Positions 28,278 through 37,416 of a stretch of 64,000 bases of DNA are shown in pieces. How positions within the stretch are numbered: the first letter of the stretch is position 1; each line of letters starts with the position of its first letter. Made by a program: the position numbers and the translations under genes. Under the pieces are notes generated by a model, which saw only the letters and a list, made by a program, of their open reading frames with translations, did not search any database and had not been told where the DNA came from. Source of the stretch: Pseudomonas graminis (GTDB lineage: Bacteria; Pseudomonadota; Gammaproteobacteria; Pseudomonadales; Pseudomonadaceae); the NCBI RefSeq assembly GCF_004364335.1, contig NZ_SOCR01000004.1:248001-312000 (forward strand), written 5' to 3'.

Positions 28278-28495
28278 ACTCTATAGGGCATATGCACGAT
28301 TGGAGTCGGTCTGAACCGGCACACAAACAGTGCGATTTCGCTCGGACCGCCCCATCGTGAAGCCAAAGCCGCCTGCGTGAATTCATCGCGTATCGGCGCC
28401 AGATGCCGTCTCCGCGTCACCCCGCCCGCGCTGGCCTGCCGTTTGCAATATCGTGCCCACAGGCAATCAACGCCGATTGCCATATTCACGACAAA

Positions 28496-28548
28496 GGCGC
28501 CGTGTGCTCTCCGTTTTTCAACGGATGAGAACAGGGCGTCTTTTTTTT
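28496..28548 (+). promoter_or_regulatory. Leader terminator (attenuator) of nasA
   Basis: An imperfect stem (GGCGCC...CTCTCCGTT, loop TTTC, AACGGATGAG...GGGCGTC, 28496-28540) is followed by eight T and GCTTTC, and ends 18 bases ahead of the nasA start. The TTTTTTTTGCTTTC tail is identical to that of the nirB leader on the other strand. Confidence 0.7.
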
Positions 28549-28566
28549 GCTTTCAGGAAACGGAAT

Positions 28567-31500
28567 ATGGCGAGCAGCAGCGTAAAGAGCGTGTGTCCTT
28601 ATTGCGGCGTGGGTTGCGGCATCGTCATGCAGGTCGAGGACCACCGGGTCATCAAGGTCGTCGGCGACAAGACGCACCCGAGCAATTTCGGCCGTCTGTG
28701 CACCAAAGGCACCACCTGCGGCCAGGCAATTGCTGAGTCGGGGCGGATGGAGTCCGCGTACATCCGCCATCAGCGCAGCCACGAGCCGGTGCGCGCGGAA
28801 ATGGATGCCGCGATCAGCGAAACCGCCCGGCGCTTGCGTGGGATTCTGGATCGCGACGGCCCGGGCGCACTGGCCTTTTACGTCTCGGGCCAGATGTCCC
28901 TGGAGGCGCAATACCTGGCCAACAAGCTCGCCAAGGGCTTCGTGCGCACGGCCAATATCGAGTCCAACTCGCGGCTGTGCATGGCCAGCGCGGGCAGCGG
29001 CTATAAGCTCTCGCTAGGCGCGGACGGCCCACCGGGCTCTTACGATGATTTCGACAAGGCCGATCTGTTTTTCGTGATCGGCGCCAACATGGCCGACTGT
29101 CACCCGATCCTGTTCCTGCGCATGATGGACCGGGTCAAGGCCGGGGCGAAGTTGATCGTCGTCGACCCCCGGCGCAGCGCCACCGCCGACAAGGCCGGGC
29201 TGTTCCTGCAAATCAAGCCGGGCACCGACCTCGCGCTGCTCAATGGCCTGTTGCATCTGCTGATGGAGAACGGTGACACCGACGCCGATTTCATCGCCTC
29301 GTTCACCCAGGGCTGGGACGCCATGCCCGACTTCCTCGCCGGGTACACGCCCGCTTTCGTCGCGCAGATCACCGGCCTGGCCGAAGCCGACATTCGCCAG
29401 GCCGCGCGGATGATCGGCGCGGCGCAGGAGTGGATGAGCTGCTGGACCATGGGCCTGAACCAGAGCACCCACGGCACCTGGAACACCAATGCGCTGTGCA
29501 ACTTGCACCTGGCGACCGGAGCGATTTGTCGGCCCGGCAGCGGTCCGTTTTCCCTGACCGGCCAGCCGAATGCCATGGGCGGCAGGGAAATGGGCTACAT
29601 GGGACCAGGACTTCCCGGACAGCGCTCGGTACTGGTGGATGCCGATCGCCGCTTCATCGAAGAGCTCTGGCATATTCCGCAGGGCAGCCTCCCGCACACG
29701 CCCGGCGGCGGCACCATCGACCTGTTCGAACAGATGCGCGACGGCGTGATCAAGGCCTGCTGGATCATCTGCACCAACCCGGTGGCCAGCGTCGCCAACC
29801 GCACCACGGTCATCGACGCCCTGAAGACCGCCGAGCTGGTCATCACTCAGGACGCCTTCCTTGACACCGAAACCAATCGCTACGCCGATATCCTGTTACC
29901 GGGCGCGCTCTGGGCCGAAGCGGAAGGGGTGATGATCAACTCCGAGCGCAACCTGAACCTGACACAGAAAGCCGTCGATGCGCCGGGTCAGGCGTTGCCG
30001 GACTGGCAGATCATCGCCAGGGTCGCCTGTGAAATGGGCTTTTCCGACGGTTTCAGTTACGCCTCGGCAGCGGAGGTGTTCGAAGAAATCAAACAGGCGT
30101 GGAACCCCGCGACAGGCTATGACATTCGCGGCGCCAGCTATGGGCGGCTGCGGGATCAGTCGTTGCAGTGGCCGTGCGCGCCAGATGACGAGCGCACACG
30201 CAACCCGATTCGTTACCTCAGCGACGGCGGCGCGGGCCCGGTTGAAGAAGGACTGACGACACGCCCGGCGATCCTTTTTCCCACCGCAAACGGCAAAGCG
30301 CTATTTTTCCCACGTCCGCACATGATGCCGGCTGAATTGCCCAACGATGAATTTCCCATGGTGCTCAACACCGGCCGCCTGCAGCACCAGTGGCACACGC
30401 TGACCAAGACCGGGAAAGTGCCGACACTGAATGCGCTCAATGCGCGGCCGTTCGTCGAGCTACACCCCGACGATGCCTCTGCGCTGGGCATCCGTGAAGG
30501 CGATGGCGTGGAAATCCGTTCCGCACGGGGGCTGGCGGTGTTACCTGCGGTGATCAGCGACCGCGTGCTGCTTGGCAACTGCTTCGCGCCCTTTCACTGG
30601 AACGACGTGTACGGCGAACAGCTGGCGATCAACGCGGTGACCAACGACGCCGTCGACCCGATTTCTCTCCAGCCTGAATTCAAGTGCTGTGCGGTCGCCC
30701 TGCGCAAGGTCGAGCTGATTGGGCACCGCTTCCTTGATTTGCCCCAAACCGAGACCGAGACGCACACAGCACCCGAAAAGGTTCCGCTGTTGACGCTGCT
30801 CTGGGCATCCCAAACCGGAAATGCCGAAGCATTGGCCCGGCAGTTTGGCGACCACTTGATGGCTGCCGGCGTGGCGGTTCAAGTGGCGGCCATGGACAAT
30901 TTTCCCTCCCAGCGTCTGGACCAGCTGCAGAACGTCGCGCTGATCAGCAGCACCTTCGGCGACGGCGAATCGCCCGACAACGGGCAGCGATTCTGGCAGT
31001 CACTGGCTGCCCGGCAAGAGCGTCTGGAGTCGCTGCGCTACGCCGTTCTGGCGCTGGGTGATTCCAGTTACGACCGCTTTTGCCAACATGGCAAGAACCT
31101 CGACCAGCGCCTGCATCAACTGGGCGCTTCCCCACTGCTCCCCAGAATCGATTGCGACAGCGAATACCAGGCCCACGCAGACAGCTGGTTCGCAGGGTTG
31201 CAGCAGGCGCTGTCGCTGAGTCTTCCTACTCCTGCAGTTGGCGACAACGCATCGGCTCCGGGGAATCAGCCTTCACGTAACCAGCCCCATTACGCGCGCT
31301 TGTCGCTCAACCGGCGATTGAATGCGGACGGTGCCGCCAAGGATACGCGGCAGCTGGCGCTGACCCTTGAGGGATCGGGCATGACCTACGAAGCCGGCGA
31401 CGCTTTAGGGGTGTGGCCGCGCAATTGCCCTGAGCTGGTGAACGAGTTGCTTGAGCTCACCGGGCTGAACGCCGAGCAACCGGTGCGTGGCGTGAAGGCG

Positions 31501-32373
31501 TCTGACGTGCCGCTGCGTCAGGCGCTGACCGAACAGTTCGAAATCGCGCGACCTGGAGCAGACACCTTGGCGTTCATCGCCGAGCGCAACGGCAGCCACG
31601 ACCTGAAAACCCTGCTGACCGAACCCTTCAAAAGCGAGCTGAAGGATTGGCTGTGGGGCCGGCAGTTGGCGGACGTGCTGCGCGAGTTTCCGATTGCCTG
31701 CTCTGCCAATGAGTGGCTTGACCATCTCAAGCCGCTGCAACCGCGGCTTTATTCCATCGCGTCGAGCGCCAAGGCGCATCCCGATGAAGTCCACCTGACG
31801 GTTTCTGCCGTGCGCTACGGCCCGCGCAAGGGCGTGTCGTCGACCTTCCTGGCGGATCGTGCGGGGGAGTGCAAGGTGCCGATTTTCCTGCAGCCCACGC
31901 GGCATTTTCGCCCACCGGTCGATGGTGATGTGCCGATGATCATGATCGGCCCGGGCACCGGCGTGGCGCCGTTTCGGGCGTTTCTCCAAGAGCGGCGCGC
32001 CCGGGGCGATCGGGGCCGTAACTGGCTGTTCTTCGGCGAGCAGCATCAGGCCACCGACTTTTATTACCGCGACGAGCTTCAAGGCATGCAGCAGGACGGT
32101 CTGCTGACCCGGCTCAGCCTGGCGTTCTCCCGGGATCAGGCGGAGAAGATCTACGTTCAACAACGCATACAGGAGCAGGGCGCCGAACTGTGGCGTTGGC
32201 TGGAGGAGGGCGCACACCTTTACATCTGCGGCGATGCCTCGCGGATGGCCCGGGATGTCGATCAGGCACTGCGCCGCGTGATCAGCGAACAGAGCGGCGT
32301 CAGCCTGGAAAAGGCGGCGGAGCAGTTGCGCTGTCTGACCGAGCAAAAGCGCTATGTCCGGGACGTGTACTAG
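28567..32373 (+). CDS. nasA: Assimilatory nitrate reductase fused to a CysJ-like flavoprotein
   Basis: A 1268-residue bifunctional enzyme reducing nitrate to nitrite in the cytoplasm. The N-terminal part has the [4Fe-4S] ligands Cys10, Cys13, Cys17 and Cys45 (CPYCGVGC, RLC) and a molybdopterin-dinucleotide oxidoreductase domain to about residue 735. The C-terminal part is a diflavin reductase: flavodoxin (LLWASQTGNAE), FAD-binding (RLYSIASS) and NADPH-binding (IGPGTGVAPFRAFLQERR). The fusion means electrons come from NADPH without a separate reductase. ATG 28567 follows CAGGAAACGG directly after the leader terminator. It is divergent from nirBD, which takes the product to ammonium. No nitrate transporter gene is in the window. 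Confidence 0.92.
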   Translation: MASSSVKSVCPYCGVGCGIVMQVEDHRVIKVVGDKTHPSNFGRLCTKGTTCGQAIAESGRMESAYIRHQRSHEPVRAEMDAAISETARRLRGILDRDGPGALAFYVSGQMSLEAQYLANKLAKGFVRTANIESNSRLCMASAGSGYKLSLGADGPPGSYDDFDKADLFFVIGANMADCHPILFLRMMDRVKAGAKLIVVDPRRSATADKAGLFLQIKPGTDLALLNGLLHLLMENGDTDADFIASFTQGWDAMPDFLAGYTPAFVAQITGLAEADIRQAARMIGAAQEWMSCWTMGLNQSTHGTWNTNALCNLHLATGAICRPGSGPFSLTGQPNAMGGREMGYMGPGLPGQRSVLVDADRRFIEELWHIPQGSLPHTPGGGTIDLFEQMRDGVIKACWIICTNPVASVANRTTVIDALKTAELVITQDAFLDTETNRYADILLPGALWAEAEGVMINSERNLNLTQKAVDAPGQALPDWQIIARVACEMGFSDGFSYASAAEVFEEIKQAWNPATGYDIRGASYGRLRDQSLQWPCAPDDERTRNPIRYLSDGGAGPVEEGLTTRPAILFPTANGKALFFPRPHMMPAELPNDEFPMVLNTGRLQHQWHTLTKTGKVPTLNALNARPFVELHPDDASALGIREGDGVEIRSARGLAVLPAVISDRVLLGNCFAPFHWNDVYGEQLAINAVTNDAVDPISLQPEFKCCAVALRKVELIGHRFLDLPQTETETHTAPEKVPLLTLLWASQTGNAEALARQFGDHLMAAGVAVQVAAMDNFPSQRLDQLQNVALISSTFGDGESPDNGQRFWQSLAARQERLESLRYAVLALGDSSYDRFCQHGKNLDQRLHQLGASPLLPRIDCDSEYQAHADSWFAGLQQALSLSLPTPAVGDNASAPGNQPSRNQPHYARLSLNRRLNADGAAKDTRQLALTLEGSGMTYEAGDALGVWPRNCPELVNELLELTGLNAEQPVRGVKASDVPLRQALTEQFEIARPGADTLAFIAERNGSHDLKTLLTEPFKSELKDWLWGRQLADVLREFPIACSANEWLDHLKPLQPRLYSIASSAKAHPDEVHLTVSAVRYGPRKGVSSTFLADRAGECKVPIFLQPTRHFRPPVDGDVPMIMIGPGTGVAPFRAFLQERRARGDRGRNWLFFGEQHQATDFYYRDELQGMQQDGLLTRLSLAFSRDQAEKIYVQQRIQEQGAELWRWLEEGAHLYICGDASRMARDVDQALRRVISEQSGVSLEKAAEQLRCLTEQKRYVRDVY

Positions 32374-32565
32374 CGCCGTTCGCTCACCCCGTGGCCGGGC
32401 GCTGAACCTCAACTGAACGAATTTCTCGATCAAACAAGAAAACCTTTGGATACCTGAACTTATCTGCCTTTTCTCCCTCTCATGCCGGTAGCCATTGATC
32501 GCGGCAGCCTGATAAGCTCGCGGCTTTACTCGTTTGCCCTATTGGCGCATGAACAAGGAAACAGA

Positions 32566-33354
32566 ATGAAACAGCATCGGTTGGCAGCGGCGATTGCCCT
32601 GGTCGGTCTGGTACTCGCGGGCTGTGACAAGCAAGCCAGCACCGTTGAGCTGAAAACCCCGGCCCAGAAAGCCTCTTACGGCATCGGCCTGAACATGGGC
32701 AAAAGCCTGGCTCAGGAAGGCATGGACGATCTCGATTCCAAAGCGGTAGCGCTGGGTATCGAAGACGCCGTTGGCAAGAAAGAGCAGAAGCTTAAAGACG
32801 AAGAGTTGGTTGCAGCGTTTGGCGACCTGCAAAAACGCGCTGAAGAGCGCATGGCCAAGATGAGCGAAGAGTCGGCAGCCGCCGGCAAGAAGTTCCTCGA
32901 AGAAAACGGCAAGCGCAAGGAAGTCACCACCACCGCTTCCGGCCTGCAGTACGAAATCATCAAGAAAGCTGACGGTCCCGTGCCGAAGCCGACTGATGTC
33001 GTGACCGTTCACTACGAAGGCAAGCTGACTGACGGCAAAGTGTTCGACAGCTCTGTTGAACGCGGCAGCCCGATTGATCTGCCGGTGAGCGGCGTGATCC
33101 CGGGTTGGGTTGAGGGTCTGCAGCTGATGCACGTAGGCGAGAAGGTCAAACTCTACATCCCTAGCGAATTGGCCTACGGCGCGCAAAGCCCTAGCCCCAC
33201 CATCCCGGCGAACTCGGTTCTGGTCTTCGACCTGGAACTGCTGGGCATCAAGGACCCTGCAGCAGCAGGCGCCAATGATGCAGCTGCCGGCGCTGATGAA
33301 GAAGAAGAGGCTGCCCCGGCAGCTGAACCGGCCAAGCCAGCCGCCAAGAAGTAA
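32566..33354 (+). CDS. FKBP-type peptidyl-prolyl isomerase lipoprotein
   Basis: A 262-residue periplasm-facing foldase. The signal peptide ends in the lipobox LVLAGC, so the protein is probably lipid-anchored. An FKBP N-terminal dimerisation domain (SYGIGLNMGKSLAQEG onward, residues 30-120) precedes the catalytic FKBP domain (VTVHYEGKLTDGKVFDSS, VIPGWVEGL, ELAYGAQ, residues 140-230). An Ala/Glu/Pro-rich tail ends the protein. ATG 32566 is chosen over an upstream frame extension because AAGGAAACA lies directly before it. Confidence 0.9.
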   Translation: MKQHRLAAAIALVGLVLAGCDKQASTVELKTPAQKASYGIGLNMGKSLAQEGMDDLDSKAVALGIEDAVGKKEQKLKDEELVAAFGDLQKRAEERMAKMSEESAAAGKKFLEENGKRKEVTTTASGLQYEIIKKADGPVPKPTDVVTVHYEGKLTDGKVFDSSVERGSPIDLPVSGVIPGWVEGLQLMHVGEKVKLYIPSELAYGAQSPSPTIPANSVLVFDLELLGIKDPAAAGANDAAAGADEEEEAAPAAEPAKPAAKK

Positions 33355-33384
33355 TCGTTCGTCAGTCCGGTTACCGCTTGAAAG

Positions 33385-33412
33385 AAATGCCCCGTCTCGA
33401 CGGGGCATTTTC
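33385..33412 (+). terminator. Intrinsic terminator of the FKBP gene
   Basis: AAATGCCCCGTC, two-base loop, GACGGGGCATTT, then a T run. The A and T flanks could make it act in both directions. Confidence 0.85.
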
Positions 33413-33664
33413 ATTTCCGCCTCTTTTTGATCGAACCGGCCTGGATGGGCAGAGTCCCATGTCGGACAGTGGAAGGGCTTTAAGCCGGGATTTGTCGGAG
33501 GCTGCGGGGCGTTGGCGGGCGAGTTGATCGGTCCTTGGTTAGCGCCACTGGCCCCCTGAGTCAACGGTTTTCGCAGGTTTTTATGTGTGTAAAAAACGCG
33601 CGATCTAAGTCCGGACCCGGTAGCACGGGCCTTGCGGCCCCGAAAAACGGGTCTGTTCACACGG

Positions 33665-33687
33665 TTATCCACAGTTTGTGTGGATAA
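33665..33687. promoter_or_regulatory. Two perfect DnaA boxes, inverted, five bases apart
   Basis: TTATCCACA at 33665-33673 and TGTGGATAA at 33679-33687 both match the DnaA consensus exactly, in opposite orientation. They lie about 96 bases upstream of the DUF1232 gene in a 370-base gap (33413-33782) that shows no gene. Possible roles are DnaA titration or DnaA-linked transcription control. Confidence 0.75.
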
Positions 33688-33782
33688 CCTTTGGGTGCGG
33701 AATCGGCGTACGACTCGGTAGGCTGCCGCGACACACGCAGTAATCCAGCAGGTCGATTTTTATCGGTAATCGTGGAGTGGAT

Positions 33783-34232
33783 ATGAAAGCACCCTGGAAT
33801 CTCATACGTTATCTGCCCATGGCCAAGCGCCTGATGGCGGCAGGTCGCCTGCCCGCATTGCTGTTTGCCGTCGCAGGTAAAACGGCCAGCGAGGGCGGTC
33901 GGTTGGGCAAGATCAAGGACGATTTGAAACTGCTTCAGTCCTTGTGCCTGGCCTACTGGCGCGGGGAATATCGCGCCATCAGCGGTAAGGCAATTCTCTC
34001 GATCGTGGCCGGTCTGATGTATTTCCTCAGCCCTCTGGATGCGATTCCTGACTGGATTCCGGGTCTGGGGATGCTGGACGACATCGCCGTGCTGGCGTGG
34101 GTGATGAAACACCTCGAGGCCGAGCTCAGCGCTTTCCGTGCCTGGCGCGAATTGCAGAACCCGGAAAAGCTCGCCGTGGTTGAGCGTTTGCCGGCAACGC
34201 CTGTCTTGCTGGAGCATGAGAAAAAGATATGA
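33783..34232 (+). CDS. DUF1232 (YkvA-like) membrane protein
   Basis: A 149-residue protein whose core, LMYFLSPLDAIPDWIPGLG followed by MLDDIAVLAWVMK, is the DUF1232 signature of two short hydrophobic helices. The start is ATG 33783 with GGAG six bases upstream (a GTG at 33777 is less well placed). Function of the family is unknown. The gene follows the inverted DnaA boxes. Confidence 0.85.
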   Translation: MKAPWNLIRYLPMAKRLMAAGRLPALLFAVAGKTASEGGRLGKIKDDLKLLQSLCLAYWRGEYRAISGKAILSIVAGLMYFLSPLDAIPDWIPGLGMLDDIAVLAWVMKHLEAELSAFRAWRELQNPEKLAVVERLPATPVLLEHEKKI

Positions 34233-34378
34233 AGACTCGTTTGTCCGGCTTGTCGCTGAAGCCACCACTGTTCCGGTGATTCCTCATATCCCGGTAGCCG
34301 CCAACCACTGTTAAGATGCCGCCCATACTTAGAAAAAGACTGTGTAAAAGCGTGTTTTTGTCCTACAGGGGTGTTGGT

Positions 34379-34735
34379 ATGGATCTTCAGGTTATTTCGC
34401 GCGACGGAGAGCCGGAATATGCGGTGCTGCCATGGGCGCAGTATCAGGCCCTGTTGCGTGCGGCGGGTGTCGCCCGTGGCCCGGAGTCCGTGGCGGCGAT
34501 CCACACCGAGGCCGAGTCCGAGCCGTCGTCGCCCGCTGCCGACCTTCCTTATCTGTCTCAACTGGGTGCATTGCGCGAGGCCAAGGGCGTGGAAGTGGCG
34601 CAACTGGCCCGCGCGGTCGGCATCAGCCCCTCTTACCTCGACCTGATTGAAAGCGGCGTCCGTGAGCCGGATGCGGCCATTCGCCGAAGCCTGGCGTGGG
34701 AACTGGGTGTTGCGGGCTGGCGGGGTGAGGCATGA
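34379..34735 (+). CDS. XRE-type helix-turn-helix regulator
   Basis: A 118-residue protein with an N-terminal segment (DLQVISRDGEPEYAVLPWAQY) that looks like a Phd/antitoxin-type start, a Glu/Ser-rich linker, and a C-terminal HTH (LGALREAKGVEVAQLARAVG then SPSYLDLIESG). ATG 34379 follows ACAGGGGTG. Its stop overlaps the next start (ATGA). The arrangement of a DNA-binding protein coupled to a small partner is reminiscent of an autoregulated module, but the second gene has no recognised toxin fold. Confidence 0.82.
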   Translation: MDLQVISRDGEPEYAVLPWAQYQALLRAAGVARGPESVAAIHTEAESEPSSPAADLPYLSQLGALREAKGVEVAQLARAVGISPSYLDLIESGVREPDAAIRRSLAWELGVAGWRGEA

Positions 34736-35106
34736 GCGTGCGCATCAGTCGCCAGCACTGGGACGGGCTGCTCGCCGAGCTGGACCTGGCCCGCCGCCAG
34801 CGTCATTTGGTGACCTATCGCGCGTTGCTGGAGCGGTTGCAGTTACCCACCCCCGCCATGCAAACCCTGACCGCTGCCCTTGAACACCTCGCCGCCCTTG
34901 ACGCCCGCGCCGAGCAGCCATTGCGCAGTTCGTTGGTGATCAGTCAGGGCGCCAGTCGTCTGCCTCGCACCGGGTTCTTTGAATGCGTCGAACGCCTCGG
35001 GCGGTTCTCCGGCCCTTCCGACGGAATCGCTGCCGCCTCCTGGCACGCCTCGGAAGTCGCCCGTGTGTTTGAGTTCGAGTACCCGCAGCCGAGCAAACCT
35101 GAGTAG
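34732..35106 (+). CDS. Hypothetical protein coupled to the HTH regulator
   Basis: A 124-residue soluble protein, translationally coupled to the HTH gene by an ATGA overlap. The first half is helical and arginine-rich (LLAELDLARRQRHLVTYRALLERL), resembling a winged-helix or dimerisation unit; the second half contains GASRLPRTGFFECVERLGRF. I do not recognise a family with known function. Confidence 0.75.
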   Translation: MSVRISRQHWDGLLAELDLARRQRHLVTYRALLERLQLPTPAMQTLTAALEHLAALDARAEQPLRSSLVISQGASRLPRTGFFECVERLGRFSGPSDGIAAASWHASEVARVFEFEYPQPSKPE

Positions 35107-35154
35107 TCCTGGATCCTGTCAGATGCAATCCAATCTGGATGCAGGCGGTATCTG

Positions 35155-36535
35155 AATGCCACGGCGAGTCCACCAAGAATCCAATGGCGAACGAATTCAC
35201 ACACGTACGCACCGACGTCACGATCCAAAGGCGACCACGAATTTGTAGGAGCCGGCTTGCTGGCGAACCGCGATCTGCCAGACGACATGAATGCGCCTGA
35301 CCCAACGCATTCGCCAGCAAGCCGGCTCCTACAGATCGAGGTGGCGCCAGCTGTCATCGGTAATGACCCGTCCCTCGCTAGCCCCTGTCGAACATTCCAT
35401 CCCGCCGTGCATTCGAATGTTGCCCTGAATTCAACATTCGCACGCACCGACGTCACGATCCAAAGGCGAACGTGAATTCACACACGTACGCACCGACGTC
35501 ACGATCCAAAGGCGAACGTGAATTCACACACGTACGCACCAACGCCACGAATCCAATGGCGACCACGAATTTGTAGGAGCCGGCTTGCTGGCGAACCGCG
35601 ATCTGCCAGACGACATGAATGCGCCTGACCCAACGCATTCGCCAGCAAGCCGGCTCCTACAGATCGAGGTGGCGCCAGCTGTCATCGGTAATGACCCGTC
35701 CCTCGCTAGCCCCTGTCGAACATTCCATCCCGCCGTGCTTTCGAATGTTGCCCTGAATTCAACATTCGCACGCACCGACGTCACGATCCAATGGCGAACG
35801 TGAATTCACACACGTACGCACCAACGCCACGAATCCAATGGCGACCACGAATTTGTAGGAGCCGGCTTGCTGGCGAACCGCGATCTGCCAGACGACATGA
35901 ATGTCCCTGACCCAACGCATTCCCCAGCAAGCCGGCTCCTACAGATCGAGGTGGCGCCAGCTGTCATCGGTAATGACCCGTCCCTCGCTAGCCCCTGTCG
36001 AACATTCCATCCCGCCGTGCATTCGAATGTTGCCCTGAATTCAACATTCGCACGCACCGACGTCACGATCCAAAGGCGAACGTGAATTCACACACGTACG
36101 CACCGACGTCACGATCCAAAGGCGAACACGAATTTGTAGGAGCCGACTTGCTGGCGAACCGCGATCTGCCAGACGATATGAATGTGCCTGACTCAACGCA
36201 TTCGCCAGCAAGCCGGCTCCTACAGATCGAGGTGGCGCCAGCTGTCATCGGTAATGACCCGTCCCTCGCTAGCCCCTGTCGAACATTCCATCCCGCCGTG
36301 CATTCGAATGTTGCCCTGAATTCAACATTCGCACGCACCGACGTCACGATCCAAAGGCGAACGTGAATTCACACACGTACGCACCAACGCCACGAATCCA
36401 ATGGCGAACACGAATTTGTAGGAGCCGGCTTGCTGGCGAACCGTGATCTGCCAGACGATATGAATGCACCTGACCCAACGCATTCGCCAGCAAGCCGGCT
36501 CCTACAGATCGAGGTGGCGCCAGCTGTCATTGGTA
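35155..36535. repeat. Five-unit tandem array of about 282 bp with REP pairs
   Basis: REP starts (TGTAGGAGCCGGCTTGCTGG) lie at 35244, 35572, 35854, 36135 and 36417. Spacings are 328, 282, 281 and 282. Each unit has an inverted REP pair about 90 bases wide followed by a conserved spacer. The first unit is 46 bases longer because a sub-unit starting GTGAATTCACACACGTACGC is duplicated. Units differ by scattered substitutions (for example AGCCGACTTG in unit 4). The array ends next to a REP-associated transposase gene, its likely mobiliser. Short frames seen inside are products of the repeat, not genes. Confidence 0.88.
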
Positions 36536-36583
36536 ATCGCCCGACCCTCGCGGGCCTGAAGCCGTGTAATCCAACCCAGTGCA

Positions 36584-37042
36584 TCAAACCCATATGGCAT
36601 CCCACAGCGGATAATCCTGCACCCGACTTACCAGCCCCGCGCGGATGGGGTTTGCAATGATGTAGCGCGCGACGCTCTGCAGGTCTTCTTCGTATCGGAT
36701 CGCCCGATCGTGAAAGCCCCGCTGCCAGAATCGACCCGACCGGTCGAGCGATTTGTTCACGTTGCGAGCCGTGTGCGATTTCACCCCTAACACCAGGATT
36801 TCCAGCTCACACTCGCCCAGCTCCACGAGCCAGTGAAAGTGATCCGGCATCACGACCCACGCCAGCGAGTTCACAAGGCCTTGCGCCTGTGCATCACGAA
36901 ACTGATGTACGAGCAGTCGGCCCATTTGCCAGTTTCCAAAGAAGCACTGCCGTTGATGGGTCACCGCCGTGATGAGTTAGATTTGCCCCGACTGGGAATA
37001 GCGCCCGGTCCGTAACCGTCCTGCGTGATAGACCTTTGGCAC
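36584..37042 (-). pseudogene. REP-associated tyrosine transposase (RAYT) with a nonsense codon
   Basis: Read from GTG 37042, which has AGGAGG ten bases upstream, the frame encodes a 152-residue RAYT with one internal TAA (36979-36977, codon 22). The codon lies in QI*LITAVTHQR, where relatives as I recall them have tyrosine (IYLITAVTH), so a single base change explains it. The rest is intact: DHFHWL (HUH residues at full-length positions 68 and 70) and the candidate catalytic tyrosine in SVARYIIANP (position 127). A GTG at 36964 could restart a 126-residue protein. RAYTs are single-copy relatives of IS200/IS605 TnpA that act on REP palindromes; REP copies flank this gene on both sides. Confidence 0.8.
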
Positions 37043-37416
37043 GGAATTCAGCCCTCCTGTCTGGCGAAAGTGCGGGAAGGCTAGTGCGGGGCTGTCTCTT
37101 CTGCGTTCGGGTTATGGTTCAAAACATGACGTGAGCGTGGAAGATTTTTGTGGGAGGGCGGGTTTGGGTGGGCGAGGGCGTTGTGTCAGTTAATGTATCT
37201 GTGACAGCCGCATCGCGTTCGCCAGCAAGCCGGCTCCTACGGATTGAGGGTAAGCAAGCAACCCTTGCATTGGTCTGGCCACCGCAAGGGCGCGACGGAA
37301 ACCGCTGGTGCTGCGGATGTGAATTCCGCCGCAAGGCCGCGACGGAAATCGCTGCTGCTGCGGATGTGAATGCAACCGCAAATCCGTAGGAGCCGGCTTG
37401 CTGGCGAACCCGCCGG
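37043..37416. other. Gene-free stretch with REP fragments
   Basis: It holds a single inverse REP (CCAGCAAGCCGGCTCCTAC, about 37222-37241), a forward REP at about 37387-37410, and between them a short imperfect direct repeat built on CGACGGAAAYCGCTGSTGCTGCGGATGTGAAT. No gene is visible. Confidence 0.6.

Noticed and set aside
33665..33687. Chromosomal replication origin
   Set aside because: Only two DnaA boxes, no AT-rich unwinding region and no dnaA/dnaN/gyrB genes nearby.
35155..36535. CRISPR array
   Set aside because: Units are about 282 bp, spacers are nearly identical between units, and no cas gene is present. It is a REP-type array.
35257..36660. Repeated short frames (72-94 codons) in both strands of the array
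   Set aside because: They recur with each repeat unit and are made of REP sequence.
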